51,849 bases of DNA from an uncultured Pelagibacteraceae bacterium (GCA_902555275.1 CACDRY010000008.1:1-51849), one strand, 5' to 3'; positions 1 through 9,126 are shown, counted from the stretch's first letter. The notes: generated from the sequence alone by a model not told the origin. A program made the numbers and translations.

Positions 1-483
1 CATTTTTGATAAATTATCATTTACGATCAAACGATTACCAACTTGAGCAAAATATAAAATAGGATTAAGTTTCTTTTCTTTTTTATTATAATTATTAATC
101 TCCCATATTTTCTTAAGGTCTTCGCTTAACTTGATAACCGAACCTTTTCCATTGAAAAAAATAACATTTTCGTTTTCTGTAAAAAATAATTCAGGCTGAT
201 TTGAGTCAAATTTTTTAATTTTATTTATTTTGTAAGTTAAAAATTTATCAAAATTAGAGTCAAAATTAATATTTCCATTACTATTGCTGTTATTATTTTG
301 AAAAGGTTTTATTTTAAAAGTATTTAATTTCTTAATCTTTAATCGTTGATTGAATTCTTTTTCAATGGGTTCATTTTTTTTAAAAATATCTATTAATTTC
401 TCATTGTCGACTGCGTCCTTTTTTGAGAAACTACAATTTGATAAAAATATTAAAATAATTATATATTTAATAGCTTTATTCAC
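1..483 (-). CDS. BamB-like outer-membrane assembly lipoprotein, partial (C-terminus outside window)
   Basis: Only the first 161 codons are in the window and the gene runs off the left edge. It starts with GTG at 483, overlapping the stop of the upstream gene by 8 bases. Residues 4-17 form a hydrophobic lipoprotein signal ending in the lipobox L-S-N-C (Cys17), so the mature protein should be a lipid-anchored periplasmic protein. Around residues 105-130 there is a pattern of the type G-x-V-x-x-L ... L-K-x-x-W, which resembles one blade of a PQQ-like beta-propeller. In many alphaproteobacteria a BamB-like propeller follows a YfgM-like gene, as here. I infer BamB, which helps fold outer-membrane proteins. 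The propeller itself cannot be confirmed from this fragment. Confidence 0.6.
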   Translation of the reverse strand, partial: MNKAIKYIIILIFLSNCSFSKKDAVDNEKLIDIFKKNEPIEKEFNQRLKIKKLNTFKIKPFQNNNSNSNGNINFDSNFDKFLTYKINKIKKFDSNQPELFFTENENVIFFNGKGSVIKLSEDLKKIWEINNYNKKEKKLNPILYFAQVGNRLIVNDNLSKM

Positions 484-1120
484 TGAAATCTGATCGTAAC
501 CTTCTTTGGACTTCTAATTTAACTTTTGGACTAACATTTTCCATTTCTGATATTTGATTAAAGAATTCTTTTGATTTCTGCTTTTGGTTTTTTGATAAAT
601 AAAACTCAGCCATGAGATATAATGCTTGTGGTTTCCAGAGACTGTCTGATTTTATTACTGGATTAAGTATATTTAATAATTCATTTTCTTTTGCAAAGTC
701 TGAATTAAATAGACCTTTTTTGTATATGGTTAAGTTTTTAATTTCTTTCTCAAGAGATACATCATTTATAAGAAGATCAAAATATGAATTTATTTCATCA
801 CTAGACGTTATTAAATCATTATCTAATAAGAAAAAGAAAGCTAATGGAGAATAGGTTTTATCTTTAGCATTTATGATTTCTATCAAATTATTATTTATAT
901 TATCTTTTTTGCCTGTCTCAAAATTTGTAACAATTGTATTGAATTTATTTGCTAACTTTTCTTTACTGCTTGACTTGAACTCTTGATAGCCAAAAAAGGT
1001 GATCAATATCAAAATAATTAATATTAACAAAGTTATTAATTGTTTTCTTTTTGATATTAAAAAGTTTTTTAATTTTTCAACTCTTGTATTTGTATTAATA
1101 ATTTCTATTTCTTCATCCAT
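476..1120 (-). CDS. YfgM-like anchored periplasmic protein with TPR-like domain
   Basis: The 214-residue protein has an acidic, cytoplasmic N-terminus, one strong transmembrane helix at about residues 26-46, and a helical periplasmic domain. The C-terminal part (about 160-205: LWKPQALYLMAEFY, then KSKEFFNQI) has the alternating small and aromatic residues of a TPR hairpin. This is the architecture of YfgM/DUF2133 proteins, which act as periplasmic chaperone partners of the SecYEG/PpiD translocon. Its start overlaps the aconitase stop by 8 bases and its stop overlaps the BamB-like start, so the three genes are co-transcribed. Family membership rests on architecture and neighbourhood, since the sequence itself is weakly conserved. 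Confidence 0.65.
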   Translation of the reverse strand: MDEEIEIINTNTRVEKLKNFLISKRKQLITLLILIILILITFFGYQEFKSSSKEKLANKFNTIVTNFETGKKDNINNNLIEIINAKDKTYSPLAFFFLLDNDLITSSDEINSYFDLLINDVSLEKEIKNLTIYKKGLFNSDFAKENELLNILNPVIKSDSLWKPQALYLMAEFYLSKNQKQKSKEFFNQISEMENVSPKVKLEVQRRLRSDFSE

Positions 1121-3788
1121 TAATCATATTCCTTAGGACATATTGTAGAATACCACCGTTCTTGTAGTATTCTAATTCATTTTTAGTGTCTATTCTGCAT
1201 AACATTTTAATTTTTTTAATGTCCCCTGTTGCATATTTAATTTCAACTTCTAAATGATCGCCAGGATTAATTCCTTTCTCGAGACCTAATACTGAAATTA
1301 ATTCTGACCCTTTTAGGTTTAAATTCTGTCTATTCATATTTTCTACAAACTGCAAAGGTAAAACTCCCATGCCTATAAGATTAGATCTGTGTATTCTTTC
1401 AAAGCTTTCTGCAATCACAGCTTTTATACCTAATAATTTTGTTCCTTTTGCAGCCCAATCTCTTGAAGAACCAGTTCCATATTCTTTTCCACCAAATACT
1501 ACTAAATCTGTTCCTCTTTTTTTGTATTCAACAACAGCATCATAAATAGGCATTACTTTTTCTTCAGGATATAATTTAGTGAAACCTCCCTCTGTACCTG
1601 GAGCCATTTCATTTTTAATTCTAATATTGGCAAATGTTCCTCTCATCATTACCTCATGATTTCCTCTTCTTGCACCATAAGAATTATAATCCTTGGGCAA
1701 AATTTGATGCTTCATAAAATAATTTCCTGTTGGGCTTTCTTTTTGAATACTTCCAGCTGGAGATATATGGTCTGTTGTTACCATATCCCCTAAAATTAAT
1801 AACGGTCTTGCATCTTTTATTTCCTTAAAGCCCTCTGGTTCATCTGGTAAATTTTCAAAGAATGGTGGTTTTTTTACATAGGTAGAATTTTCTTCCCAAT
1901 TATAAATACTTCCTTTGTCCACTTTAATTTTTTGCCATTGTTCTGGCCCTTCTGAAACATTTGAATATCTATTAACAAACATTTCTGGGTTTAAAGATTG
2001 TTTAAGAGTATCTTCAATCTCTTTATTAGAGGGCCAAATATCTTTTAAGTAAACATCTTGTCCTTTATCATCTTTCCCTAATGGATCTTTATACAAATCC
2101 ATTCTCATAGATCCTGCAATTGCATAAGCTACTACAAGAGGAGGTGAAGCTAAATAATTTGCTTTTACTAAAGGAGAAATTCTTCCTTCAAAATTTCTAT
2201 TTCCAGACAAAACTGAAACTGCGTATAAATTATTTTCTTTAACAGCATCAGTAATATTATCTGGCAAGGGTCCAGAATTACCAATACAAGTAGTACAACC
2301 ATAACCAACTAAATTAAAACCTAATTCATCTAAATATTTGCTTAAACCAGCTTTATCTAAATAGTCTGTAACAACTTGTGATCCAGGTGCTAAAGATGTT
2401 TTAACCCAAGGTTTAACAGTTAAACCTTTTTCAATTGCATTTTTGGCTAACAGTCCTGCACCAATTAATACATTTGGATTGGAGGTATTCGTACATGATG
2501 TAATAGCGGCTATTAATATATCTCCATCTTTTATCTCAAAATCTGTGTCTTTAACTTTTGCTACTGTTGGATCAGTTTTTTTACATACTTCTTCAAAAAC
2601 TTTAATAAAATTTTTTGATGCCTCTGTTAAAAGAACTTTATCTTGAGGTCTTTTTGGTCCAGAAATTGTTGGAACTACTGTAGACATATCTAGAGATAAA
2701 GTATCTGTAAAAACAACGTCTTCACTTGCCCACAAATTTTGTTCTTTTGCATATTTTTCTACGATTTGAATATTCTCTTTTGATCTTCCTGAAAATTCTA
2801 AGTATTTTAATGTTTCTTCATCAATTGGAAAAAATCCACAGGTAGCACCGTACTCGGGTGCCATATTTGCAATGGTTGCTCTATCAGCAAGTGTTAGATT
2901 TTTTAGACCTTCTCCATAAAATTCTACAAATTTACCAACTACACCTTTATCTCTTAACATTTTAACTACTGTTAAAACCAAGTCTGTAGCAGTTGTGCCT
3001 TCTGGAAGTTTATTTTTCATTTCAAACCCTATCACTTCGGGTATTAACATTGATATTGGTTGCCCCAGCATGCCTGCTTCTGCTTCAATTCCTCCAACAC
3101 CCCAACCAAGTACTGACAAACCGTTAACCATTGTTGTATGGCTATCAGTTCCAACAAGCGTGTCTGGAAATAAATACTCTTTATTCTCAAATTTTTCGTT
3201 CCATACTACTTTTGATAAATATTCTAAATTTACTTGGTGGCAGATACCAGTGCCTGGTGGAACAATTCTAAAATTATTAAAGGCTTGTTGTCCCCATTTT
3301 AAAAAGGAATATCTCTCAAAGTTTCTATCAAACTCAATATCAACATTCTCTTTTAATGAATTCTTTGTTGCAAACTTATCAACTTGAACAGAATGATCGA
3401 TCACAAGATCTACAGAAGAAAGAGGATTGATGGTATTAGGATCTTTATTCTTTTCCTTAACTGTATCCCGCATAGCAGCGAGGTCAGCAACAGCAGGTAT
3501 TCCAGTATAATCTTGCAGAAGTACTCTTGCAGGCCTATATGCAATTTCTGTTTTAGATTTTTTTGAATTTAACCACTCTTTAATCGCTAGAATCTGTTCT
3601 TTATTAACAGTCACGTTGTCTTCATATCTTAGAAGATTTTCAAGTAAGACTTTTATTGATTTTGGTAATTTATTTATGCCCTCTAAACCATTTTTCTCTG
3701 CTTCTTTTAGTGAAAAATAAGAATAATTTTTTCCATTTGCTGATAGTTCTTTAAGACAATTAAATGAATTTTTTTTTCCTGGTTTCAT
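1113..3788 (-). CDS. acnA: aconitate hydratase A
   Basis: This 891-residue protein has the full AcnA/IRP1 length. It interconverts citrate and isocitrate in the TCA cycle in the cytoplasm. Visible landmarks are the 4Fe-4S ligand cysteines in S-C-T-N-T-S-N-P and G-C-T-T-C-I-G-N-S-G-P-L, the substrate motif V-G-T-D-S-H-T-T-M, and the swivel-domain motif G-S-S-R-D-W-A-A-K-G near the C-terminus. All catalytic segments are intact. It is the first gene of a three-gene minus-strand run with the YfgM-like and BamB-like genes. The LysE-type gene lies only 6 bases upstream and may belong to the same transcript. Confidence 0.97.
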   Translation of the reverse strand: MKPGKKNSFNCLKELSANGKNYSYFSLKEAEKNGLEGINKLPKSIKVLLENLLRYEDNVTVNKEQILAIKEWLNSKKSKTEIAYRPARVLLQDYTGIPAVADLAAMRDTVKEKNKDPNTINPLSSVDLVIDHSVQVDKFATKNSLKENVDIEFDRNFERYSFLKWGQQAFNNFRIVPPGTGICHQVNLEYLSKVVWNEKFENKEYLFPDTLVGTDSHTTMVNGLSVLGWGVGGIEAEAGMLGQPISMLIPEVIGFEMKNKLPEGTTATDLVLTVVKMLRDKGVVGKFVEFYGEGLKNLTLADRATIANMAPEYGATCGFFPIDEETLKYLEFSGRSKENIQIVEKYAKEQNLWASEDVVFTDTLSLDMSTVVPTISGPKRPQDKVLLTEASKNFIKVFEEVCKKTDPTVAKVKDTDFEIKDGDILIAAITSCTNTSNPNVLIGAGLLAKNAIEKGLTVKPWVKTSLAPGSQVVTDYLDKAGLSKYLDELGFNLVGYGCTTCIGNSGPLPDNITDAVKENNLYAVSVLSGNRNFEGRISPLVKANYLASPPLVVAYAIAGSMRMDLYKDPLGKDDKGQDVYLKDIWPSNKEIEDTLKQSLNPEMFVNRYSNVSEGPEQWQKIKVDKGSIYNWEENSTYVKKPPFFENLPDEPEGFKEIKDARPLLILGDMVTTDHISPAGSIQKESPTGNYFMKHQILPKDYNSYGARRGNHEVMMRGTFANIRIKNEMAPGTEGGFTKLYPEEKVMPIYDAVVEYKKRGTDLVVFGGKEYGTGSSRDWAAKGTKLLGIKAVIAESFERIHRSNLIGMGVLPLQFVENMNRQNLNLKGSELISVLGLEKGINPGDHLEVEIKYATGDIKKIKMLCRIDTKNELEYYKNGGILQYVLRNMING

Positions 3789-3794
3789 AATTTT

Positions 3795-4385
3795 TTAGTA
3801 ATAAAAAGTTGCTATACAGCTTAATAAGAGTGCCGACATAACATAATTAAACCATTTAATAAATTTCTCATTTGTCGCGAATTTCCTCATAAATTTTCCA
3901 ATTATAGTCCAGAAAATAATACTAATAACTGCAAACAAAAAGGCAATGCTTAATAGCCAAATAGAATATGAAATAAAGTTACCACCAGCTTCTACATAGG
4001 TGGAAACTGCAATTATAGCAACAATTACACCTTTAGGATTTAAAAATTGATATAGAAATGTTTCAACAAAATTTACAGGTTTTAAATTATCACTTTCACT
4101 TGATGATTTTGAAAATGAAATTTTGTAAGACAAATATATTAAAAAAATTGTTCCTGTAAAAATTAAACCTTTTTGGAGTATTGGATAAAGCTTAAATATA
4201 TTTATTAAACCAAAGTTAATTACTGCTAGCATAAATGTAAAACCAAAAATTACTCCCAACATCAAAGGAATAGTTTTTATAAATCCGTGATTAAATCCGG
4301 AGTGAGAGGCAACTATATTATTTGGTCCCGGAGAACAGCTCGTTACAAACATAAATAAACATAGAGACAGTAATTCGGGGTGCAT
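3795..4385 (-). CDS. LysE/RhtB-family amino-acid exporter
   Basis: A 196-residue very hydrophobic protein with about six membrane helices. The N-terminal signature S-P-G-P-N-N (about residues 18-23) is typical of the LysE/RhtB/threonine-efflux family, and the conserved mid-protein segment F-L-N-P-K-G is also present (about 113-118). Members export amino acids or small metabolites across the inner membrane. The substrate cannot be read from the sequence. It sits 2 bases downstream of csaA and 6 bases upstream of acnA on the same strand, so it is probably co-transcribed with both. Confidence 0.85.
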   Translation of the reverse strand: MHPELLSLCLFMFVTSCSPGPNNIVASHSGFNHGFIKTIPLMLGVIFGFTFMLAVINFGLINIFKLYPILQKGLIFTGTIFLIYLSYKISFSKSSSESDNLKPVNFVETFLYQFLNPKGVIVAIIAVSTYVEAGGNFISYSIWLLSIAFLFAVISIIFWTIIGKFMRKFATNEKFIKWFNYVMSALLLSCIATFYY

Positions 4386-4387
4386 AT

Positions 4388-4729
4388 TTATGCTACTGGC
4401 AAACCATTTTCTACTTTTTGGGATGGGTGAACAAGAACAACTTTGCCTTCCTCATCTATAGAACCAAGTATTAAAACCTGAGAGACAATACCTGCTATAT
4501 TTTTTTCAGGAAAGTTACATATGCCAATGACTTGTTTTCCAACTAGATTTTCCTCATTATAATAGTGAGTTATCTGTGCTGATGATTGTTTAATTCCTAT
4601 ATCTTTCCCAAAGTCAACCTCAACAACAAGAGATGGTTTCCTTGCTTTTTCATTTTTTTTTACCGATATTACTGTTCCTACTCTGATATCTACTTTGTCA
4701 TAAATGTCGTAGGTTATTTGTTCTTTCAT
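4388..4729 (-). CDS. csaA: CsaA-type tRNA-binding (EMAP/OB-fold) protein
   Basis: The 113-residue protein consists of a single tRNA-binding OB-fold as found in CsaA and at the C-terminus of MetRS. Visible family landmarks are D-I-R-V-G-T-V (about 14-20), the segment K-Q-S-S-A-Q-I-T, the loop L-V-G-K-Q-V-I-G-I-C-N-F-P, and a C-terminal V-x-N-G-x-P-V-A. CsaA is a small dimeric protein proposed to act as an export-related chaperone or tRNA binder. The start codon lies only 25 bases from the divergent argE-like start, so the promoters must overlap each other or the coding regions. Confidence 0.92.
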   Translation of the reverse strand: MKEQITYDIYDKVDIRVGTVISVKKNEKARKPSLVVEVDFGKDIGIKQSSAQITHYYNEENLVGKQVIGICNFPEKNIAGIVSQVLILGSIDEEGKVVLVHPSQKVENGLPVA

Positions 4730-4754
4730 AAATTTAATATATAATTAAAAATAA

Positions 4755-5942
4755 ATGAGTACAGGAAATAATTTAGAAGAAATATATAGTAATTCTATTA
4801 CGATACTAAAAGATTTAATTGCTTTTAAAACTGTTTCTGGTGAAAACAATACTCAACTAATTGACTATTGCGATAATATTTTAAATTCATTGGGTGCGGT
4901 ATCATTTAGAACATATGATGAAGAAGAAAAAAGAGTAAATCTATTTTCAACTATAAAAGCTAAAAAAAAGAGTGAAAAAAAACCAATAATTTTATCTGGA
5001 CATACTGATGTGGTTCCAGTTTCTAAAGGATGGGCAACAGATCCTTTTGATGCAACAATCAAAGATGACAAATTATTTGGTAGAGGCTCATGTGATATGA
5101 AAGGATTTATAGCATGTGCTTTAGCATACGCACCTATTTTCTCTTCTTCAAATTTAGACAGAGATATTCATTTTTCATTTACGTTTGACGAGGAAACTGC
5201 TTGCATAGGTGCACCTATTTTAATTAAAGAATTAAAAAAAAGAGAAATTCATGATTGTATTTGCATAGTGGGTGAACCAACCAATATGAAAATAATAGAT
5301 GCACACAAAGGGTGTTATGAATATACAACATATTTTGAAGGTCTTGCAGGACATAGCTCACAACCAGAAAAAGGTGTGAGTGCAGTTGAATTTGCTGCAA
5401 GATATGTGAATAAACTATTAGAATTAAAAGAAAATCTGAAATCTAGACAATTAAAAGACTCGATCTTTGAACCACCTTATTCAACTTTACAAATTGGTGG
5501 AATTTTTGGTGGTATAGCACACAACGTCATTGCTGATAAATGCCATGTAAACTGGGAGACAAGACCTGTAGTTAAAGAAGATGGAATTTTCTTAAATAAC
5601 GAAATAGATAAATTTACAAATGAAATACTTTTACCAGAAATGCAAAAAATTTATCCAAAATCTTCCATAAAAAAAACTATAATTGGTGAAATTACTGGTT
5701 TCGATAGAGTCCCTAACTCAGAAGCATGCGAATTTGTTTCGAGTATAACTGGAGATAATTCTAGAGATGTAGTTTCTTTCGGAACAGAAGCAGGACTATT
5801 TCAGGAGATTGGAATTAGTACAGTTGTATGTGGACCAGGATCTATAAAGCAAGCTCATAAGATTGATGAATTTATAAAACTATCTGAAATTAAAAAATGT
5901 ATTAGTTTTTTAGATGGTATTAAAAATAAATCTTTAAATTAA
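4755..5942 (+). CDS. argE: M20-family deacetylase, acetylornithine deacetylase-like
   Basis: The 395-residue protein is a dinuclear-zinc M20 amidohydrolase. Metal ligands are visible in S-G-H-T-D-V-V-P (His83, Asp85), G-S-C-D-M-K-G (Asp114) and F-D-E-E-T-A-C (Glu146/147). The dimerisation domain begins near A-G-H-S-S-Q-P. The pattern is closest to acetylornithine deacetylase ArgE, which frees ornithine from N-acetylornithine in arginine synthesis, but M20 enzymes on other N-acyl amino acids look similar. The stop codon is shared with the converging aldehyde dehydrogenase: the four bases TTAA at 5939-5942 supply both TAA stops. Neighbours do not include other arg biosynthesis genes, so a catabolic N-acyl substrate is possible. 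Confidence 0.8.
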   Translation: MSTGNNLEEIYSNSITILKDLIAFKTVSGENNTQLIDYCDNILNSLGAVSFRTYDEEEKRVNLFSTIKAKKKSEKKPIILSGHTDVVPVSKGWATDPFDATIKDDKLFGRGSCDMKGFIACALAYAPIFSSSNLDRDIHFSFTFDEETACIGAPILIKELKKREIHDCICIVGEPTNMKIIDAHKGCYEYTTYFEGLAGHSSQPEKGVSAVEFAARYVNKLLELKENLKSRQLKDSIFEPPYSTLQIGGIFGGIAHNVIADKCHVNWETRPVVKEDGIFLNNEIDKFTNEILLPEMQKIYPKSSIKKTIIGEITGFDRVPNSEACEFVSSITGDNSRDVVSFGTEAGLFQEIGISTVVCGPGSIKQAHKIDEFIKLSEIKKCISFLDGIKNKSLN

Positions 5943-7372
5943 TTCCAACCACCAATAGATTTTACTTCTAAAAATTCTAATAAACCTTCTTTTCCACCTT
6001 CTCTTCCTATTCCAGAGTGTTTAAATCCTCCAAATGGAGCATCTACTGCTAGTGAAGCTGTATTAGCAACTATCATCCCAGATCTAAGTTTTCTTGCAAC
6101 CCTTTTAACTTTTTCTTGATCTTCAGTTTGAATATAGTTTGTTAGACCATAAGGAGTATCATTTGCGATTTCAATTGCCTCTTCCTCTGATTCAAATGGA
6201 ATTACTGATAATACTGGACCAAAAATCTCAGTTCTGGCAATTTCCATGTTATTATTTACATCAGCAAAAACAGTTGGCTTCACATAATAACCATTTTCAA
6301 AACCTTTAGGTTTTCCAGGTCCTCCTGCTATTAAATTAGCACCTTCATCTATACCCTTTTTAATTAAACCTTGAATTTTATTATATTGTGTTTCAGATAT
6401 TACTGGACCAATGTGATCTCCTTCTTTTTGGGGAATATCAACTTTATATTCATTAGCAAATTTTTTTAATCTGTTAACTGCATCATGATAGATTGATTTT
6501 TCTACGAGCATTCTTGTAGGTGCATTACATGATTGGCCTGAATTTCTAAAACATCGTGCAGCTCCTCTTTCAATTGCCTCAGAATCTGCATCTTTAAAAA
6601 TAATATTTGCTCCTTTTCCACCTAGTTCAAGACTTACCCTTTTAAAGTCTTTTGCTGCGTTTCGAGAAATTAGAGCTCCTGCTCTTGTTGAACCTGTAAA
6701 AGATATCATATTTACATCTTTATGACTGGTCAGTGCATTGCCTGTGGTTTCCCCATCTCCATTAACTAAATTAAATACACCTTTTGGAAAACCTGCCTCA
6801 TCAATAAGTTCTGCAAGTATCATTGATGATAAAGGTGCTAGCTCAGAAGGTTTTAAGATCATGGTGCATCCTGCTGCTAAAGCTGGGATTACTTTTAAAC
6901 AAACTTGATTCATTGGCCAATTCCAGGGTGTAATTAATACACAAACTCCTTTGGGTTCATAAATAATTCTCTGATCTTGCGCATGATCTCCTAAAGGTTT
7001 TTCAAATTCAAAAGCTTTAAGATACTTTATAAATGATTTCGTATGACTTGCTCCTGTACCAGTTTGTAGTTTAGATGCAAAATCTTTTGGAGCACCCATT
7101 TCCATCATTATTGCTTCAGTAGTGTCATTCCATCTTTTTTTATATAACTCATAAAACTTTTCTAATAGTTTAATTCTCTCTTCTTTTTTTGTGAAACCCC
7201 AAGTTTGAAAAGCAGTTTTTGCAGCTGATACCGCATCATCAACATCTTCTTTTCCACCCAGTGAAATAACTGCACAACTTTTTTCTGTAGCAGGATTTAT
7301 TACTTGAATATCTTTAGAATTTTTTGGTTCTACCCATTTACCATTTATATAAAAATCTCTTTTTTCTAACAT
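5939..7372 (-). CDS. aldehyde dehydrogenase (NAD-dependent, ALDH superfamily)
   Basis: This 477-residue full-length ALDH starts with the family opening F-Y-I-N-G-K-W-V. It carries the segment P-W-N-W-P-M-N-Q, the catalytic base in L-E-L-G-G-K-G, the nucleophile in N-S-G-Q-S-C-N-A-P-T-R-M, and the C-terminal P-F-G-G-F-K-H-S-G-I-G-R-E-G-G. It oxidises an aldehyde to the acid in the cytoplasm. It lies 19 bases downstream of the ureohydrolase gene on the same strand. That pairing would fit gamma-guanidinobutyraldehyde or aminobutyraldehyde oxidation, which is an inference from context. A clear paralogue lies at 34196-35626. Confidence 0.9.
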   Translation of the reverse strand: MLEKRDFYINGKWVEPKNSKDIQVINPATEKSCAVISLGGKEDVDDAVSAAKTAFQTWGFTKKEERIKLLEKFYELYKKRWNDTTEAIMMEMGAPKDFASKLQTGTGASHTKSFIKYLKAFEFEKPLGDHAQDQRIIYEPKGVCVLITPWNWPMNQVCLKVIPALAAGCTMILKPSELAPLSSMILAELIDEAGFPKGVFNLVNGDGETTGNALTSHKDVNMISFTGSTRAGALISRNAAKDFKRVSLELGGKGANIIFKDADSEAIERGAARCFRNSGQSCNAPTRMLVEKSIYHDAVNRLKKFANEYKVDIPQKEGDHIGPVISETQYNKIQGLIKKGIDEGANLIAGGPGKPKGFENGYYVKPTVFADVNNNMEIARTEIFGPVLSVIPFESEEEAIEIANDTPYGLTNYIQTEDQEKVKRVARKLRSGMIVANTASLAVDAPFGGFKHSGIGREGGKEGLLEFLEVKSIGGWN

Positions 7373-7391
7373 ATATTAAGCTATCTATTCT

Positions 7392-8351
7392 TTAGGCTTT
7401 TGCAAACAAATTTGTTAATTCATAAACAATTGTTGCAGCTGCTAAAGAAGTTACCTCTGCATGATCATATGCTGGTGCTACCTCAACTACATCTGCTGAA
7501 ACTAAGTTTAGCCCTGACAATCCTCTTATAACATTTACAATTTCTCTTGTAGTCATACCTGCTATCTCAGGCGTACCAGTTCCAGGAGCAAAAGCTGGAT
7601 CTAAGACATCAATGTCTATCGATAGATATAAAGCATTGTCTCCTACTCTGTTTCTAATTCTCTCAACTATTTTATTTATACCTTCTATTTGAAATTCATC
7701 GCAATGAATTATTTTAAAACCAAAACTTTCATCGTTCTTAATATCTTCCCTGCTATAGAGTGGACCTCTAATTCCAACATGCATTGATGCATCATCTAAA
7801 AATAAATTTTCCTCTCTTGCTCTCCTAAATGGTGTACCGTGTGTGTAAGGTGCTCCAAAATAAGTATCCCAAGTATCTAGGTGAGCATCGAAATGGACTA
7901 ATGAAACTGGGCCTTTATTCTTTTTATTAATTGCTCTAAGTAATGGAACGGCTATTGTATGATCACCGCCAAGACTAATAATACCACCTACTTTATTTAA
8001 AAGATCAGTAGCACCAACTTCTATTTGTTTTATAGCCTCATCAATATTAAAAGGATTACAGGCTATATCTCCTGCATCTGCAACTTGTTGCACTTTAAAT
8101 GGTTCAACATCGTAACTTGGATGATAATTCGTTCTTAAATGTCTTGAAGCTTGTCTAATGCTTTGGGGTCCAAATCTTGCTCCAGGTCTAAAACTCGTTC
8201 CAGAGTCAAAAGGAACTCCTACAATTGCCACATCACAACTTTCAACATCCCTTAGTTCAGGTAATCTTGCAAATGTAGATGGTCCTGCATATCTCGGAAC
8301 TTTAGTTCCACTAACTGGTTGAATGGGATTTTTATTTTTTTCTTTTTTCAT
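7392..8351 (-). CDS. speB: agmatinase/ureohydrolase-family enzyme (agmatinase or guanidinobutyrase-like)
   Basis: The 319-residue protein has all the dinuclear-manganese ligands of the arginase/agmatinase family: G-G-D-H (His131), F-D-A-H-L-D (Asp155, His157, Asp159) and S-I-D-I-D-V-L-D-P (Asp246, Asp248). The typical substrate-loop segment P-G-T-G-T-P-E is also present. Such enzymes release urea from a guanidino compound. The N-terminal extension (about 40 residues) and G-T-S-F-R-P-G-A-R-F-G-P segment match the SpeB/GbuA side of the family rather than arginase. SpeB and GbuA cannot be separated by eye. The co-transcribed aldehyde dehydrogenase favours a guanidinobutyraldehyde-to-GABA route. 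The gene symbol is tentative. Confidence 0.85.
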   Translation of the reverse strand: MKKEKNKNPIQPVSGTKVPRYAGPSTFARLPELRDVESCDVAIVGVPFDSGTSFRPGARFGPQSIRQASRHLRTNYHPSYDVEPFKVQQVADAGDIACNPFNIDEAIKQIEVGATDLLNKVGGIISLGGDHTIAVPLLRAINKKNKGPVSLVHFDAHLDTWDTYFGAPYTHGTPFRRAREENLFLDDASMHVGIRGPLYSREDIKNDESFGFKIIHCDEFQIEGINKIVERIRNRVGDNALYLSIDIDVLDPAFAPGTGTPEIAGMTTREIVNVIRGLSGLNLVSADVVEVAPAYDHAEVTSLAAATIVYELTNLFAKA

Positions 8352-8403
8352 TTTTAATTGTCTAAAGTAATATTATTTTAGCATATAGTTCTATAATTAT
8401 TTA

Positions 8404-9126
8404 ATGAGGATATTGTTTATTTTATTGTTGGTACTTCAATTTAACTTTGTCAAAGCTGATGAAATTAACTATCTATTAAAAATACCAAACTTAGAAATAT
8501 ATGATTTGAAAAGCCAAAATGGACTTAAATACCTAACAACTAAGAAAAATTTTCAAATTGGGGCTAAAAACAATATTAGTTGTGAAAAATTAGATAAAGA
8601 GAATTTGGATAATAGATTTTTATTAATCAAAAAAAATCTAGATTTATATAGTGATGAGTTTTTAGATAAAATAAATTTAAGATTTATAGTTCTTTGTCAA
8701 AATTTATTTATTTCAGAAATTAACACTGCTGGAATTCCAGACTATAAAAAGAGAACTTTAATATTAGATTTAATGTTTAATGAAAAATATTTTGAAAGAG
8801 TAATACATCATGAAGTATTTCATTTAATTCAAGATAGTTTTCCAAAAATATTTAATGAAGAAGTTTGGTCAAGTTTTAACAAAAAAAATTTTGAGTACGC
8901 AGAATGCTCAACATGCACAGATAAATTAGGATTAGATATTTATAATAATACAAATGGATTCTTAACAGAATATTCTAAAACTATTCCCTCAGAAGATATG
9001 GCTGAAGTTTATTCTTTTATTGTAACAGATAAAGAAAACATTGATCAGATAAAAAAAATTGACCCTATAATATTTAATAAAGTTGAATTTATTAACTCAA
9101 AATTAAATGAAATAAATAATTTATAA
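8404..9126 (+). CDS. predicted secreted zinc metallopeptidase-like protein (HExxH)
   Basis: I do not recognise a named family. The 240-residue protein begins with a hydrophobic export signal (residues 2-16) and a likely cleavage near K-A-D-E (about 17-20), so it should be periplasmic or secreted. Residues 136-140 read H-E-V-F-H inside a hydrophobic helix, the zincin metal-binding motif. Sixty residues on, E-D-M-A-E-V-Y (197-203) resembles the third-ligand helix of zincins, with Glu201 as candidate ligand. A C-S-T-C pair at about 168-171 could form a disulfide. The gene is divergent from the ureohydrolase (52 bases between starts) and 7 bases upstream of the cyclophilin, so the two may form an envelope-protein operon. 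Confidence 0.6.
   Translation: MRILFILLLVLQFNFVKADEINYLLKIPNLEIYDLKSQNGLKYLTTKKNFQIGAKNNISCEKLDKENLDNRFLLIKKNLDLYSDEFLDKINLRFIVLCQNLFISEINTAGIPDYKKRTLILDLMFNEKYFERVIHHEVFHLIQDSFPKIFNEEVWSSFNKKNFEYAECSTCTDKLGLDIYNNTNGFLTEYSKTIPSEDMAEVYSFIVTDKENIDQIKKIDPIIFNKVEFINSKLNEINNL

Noticed and set aside
2995..3387. Opposite-strand open frames inside aconitase and other genes
   Set aside because: They lie wholly within well-supported genes on the other strand, have no family pattern and mirror codon bias, so they are shadows.
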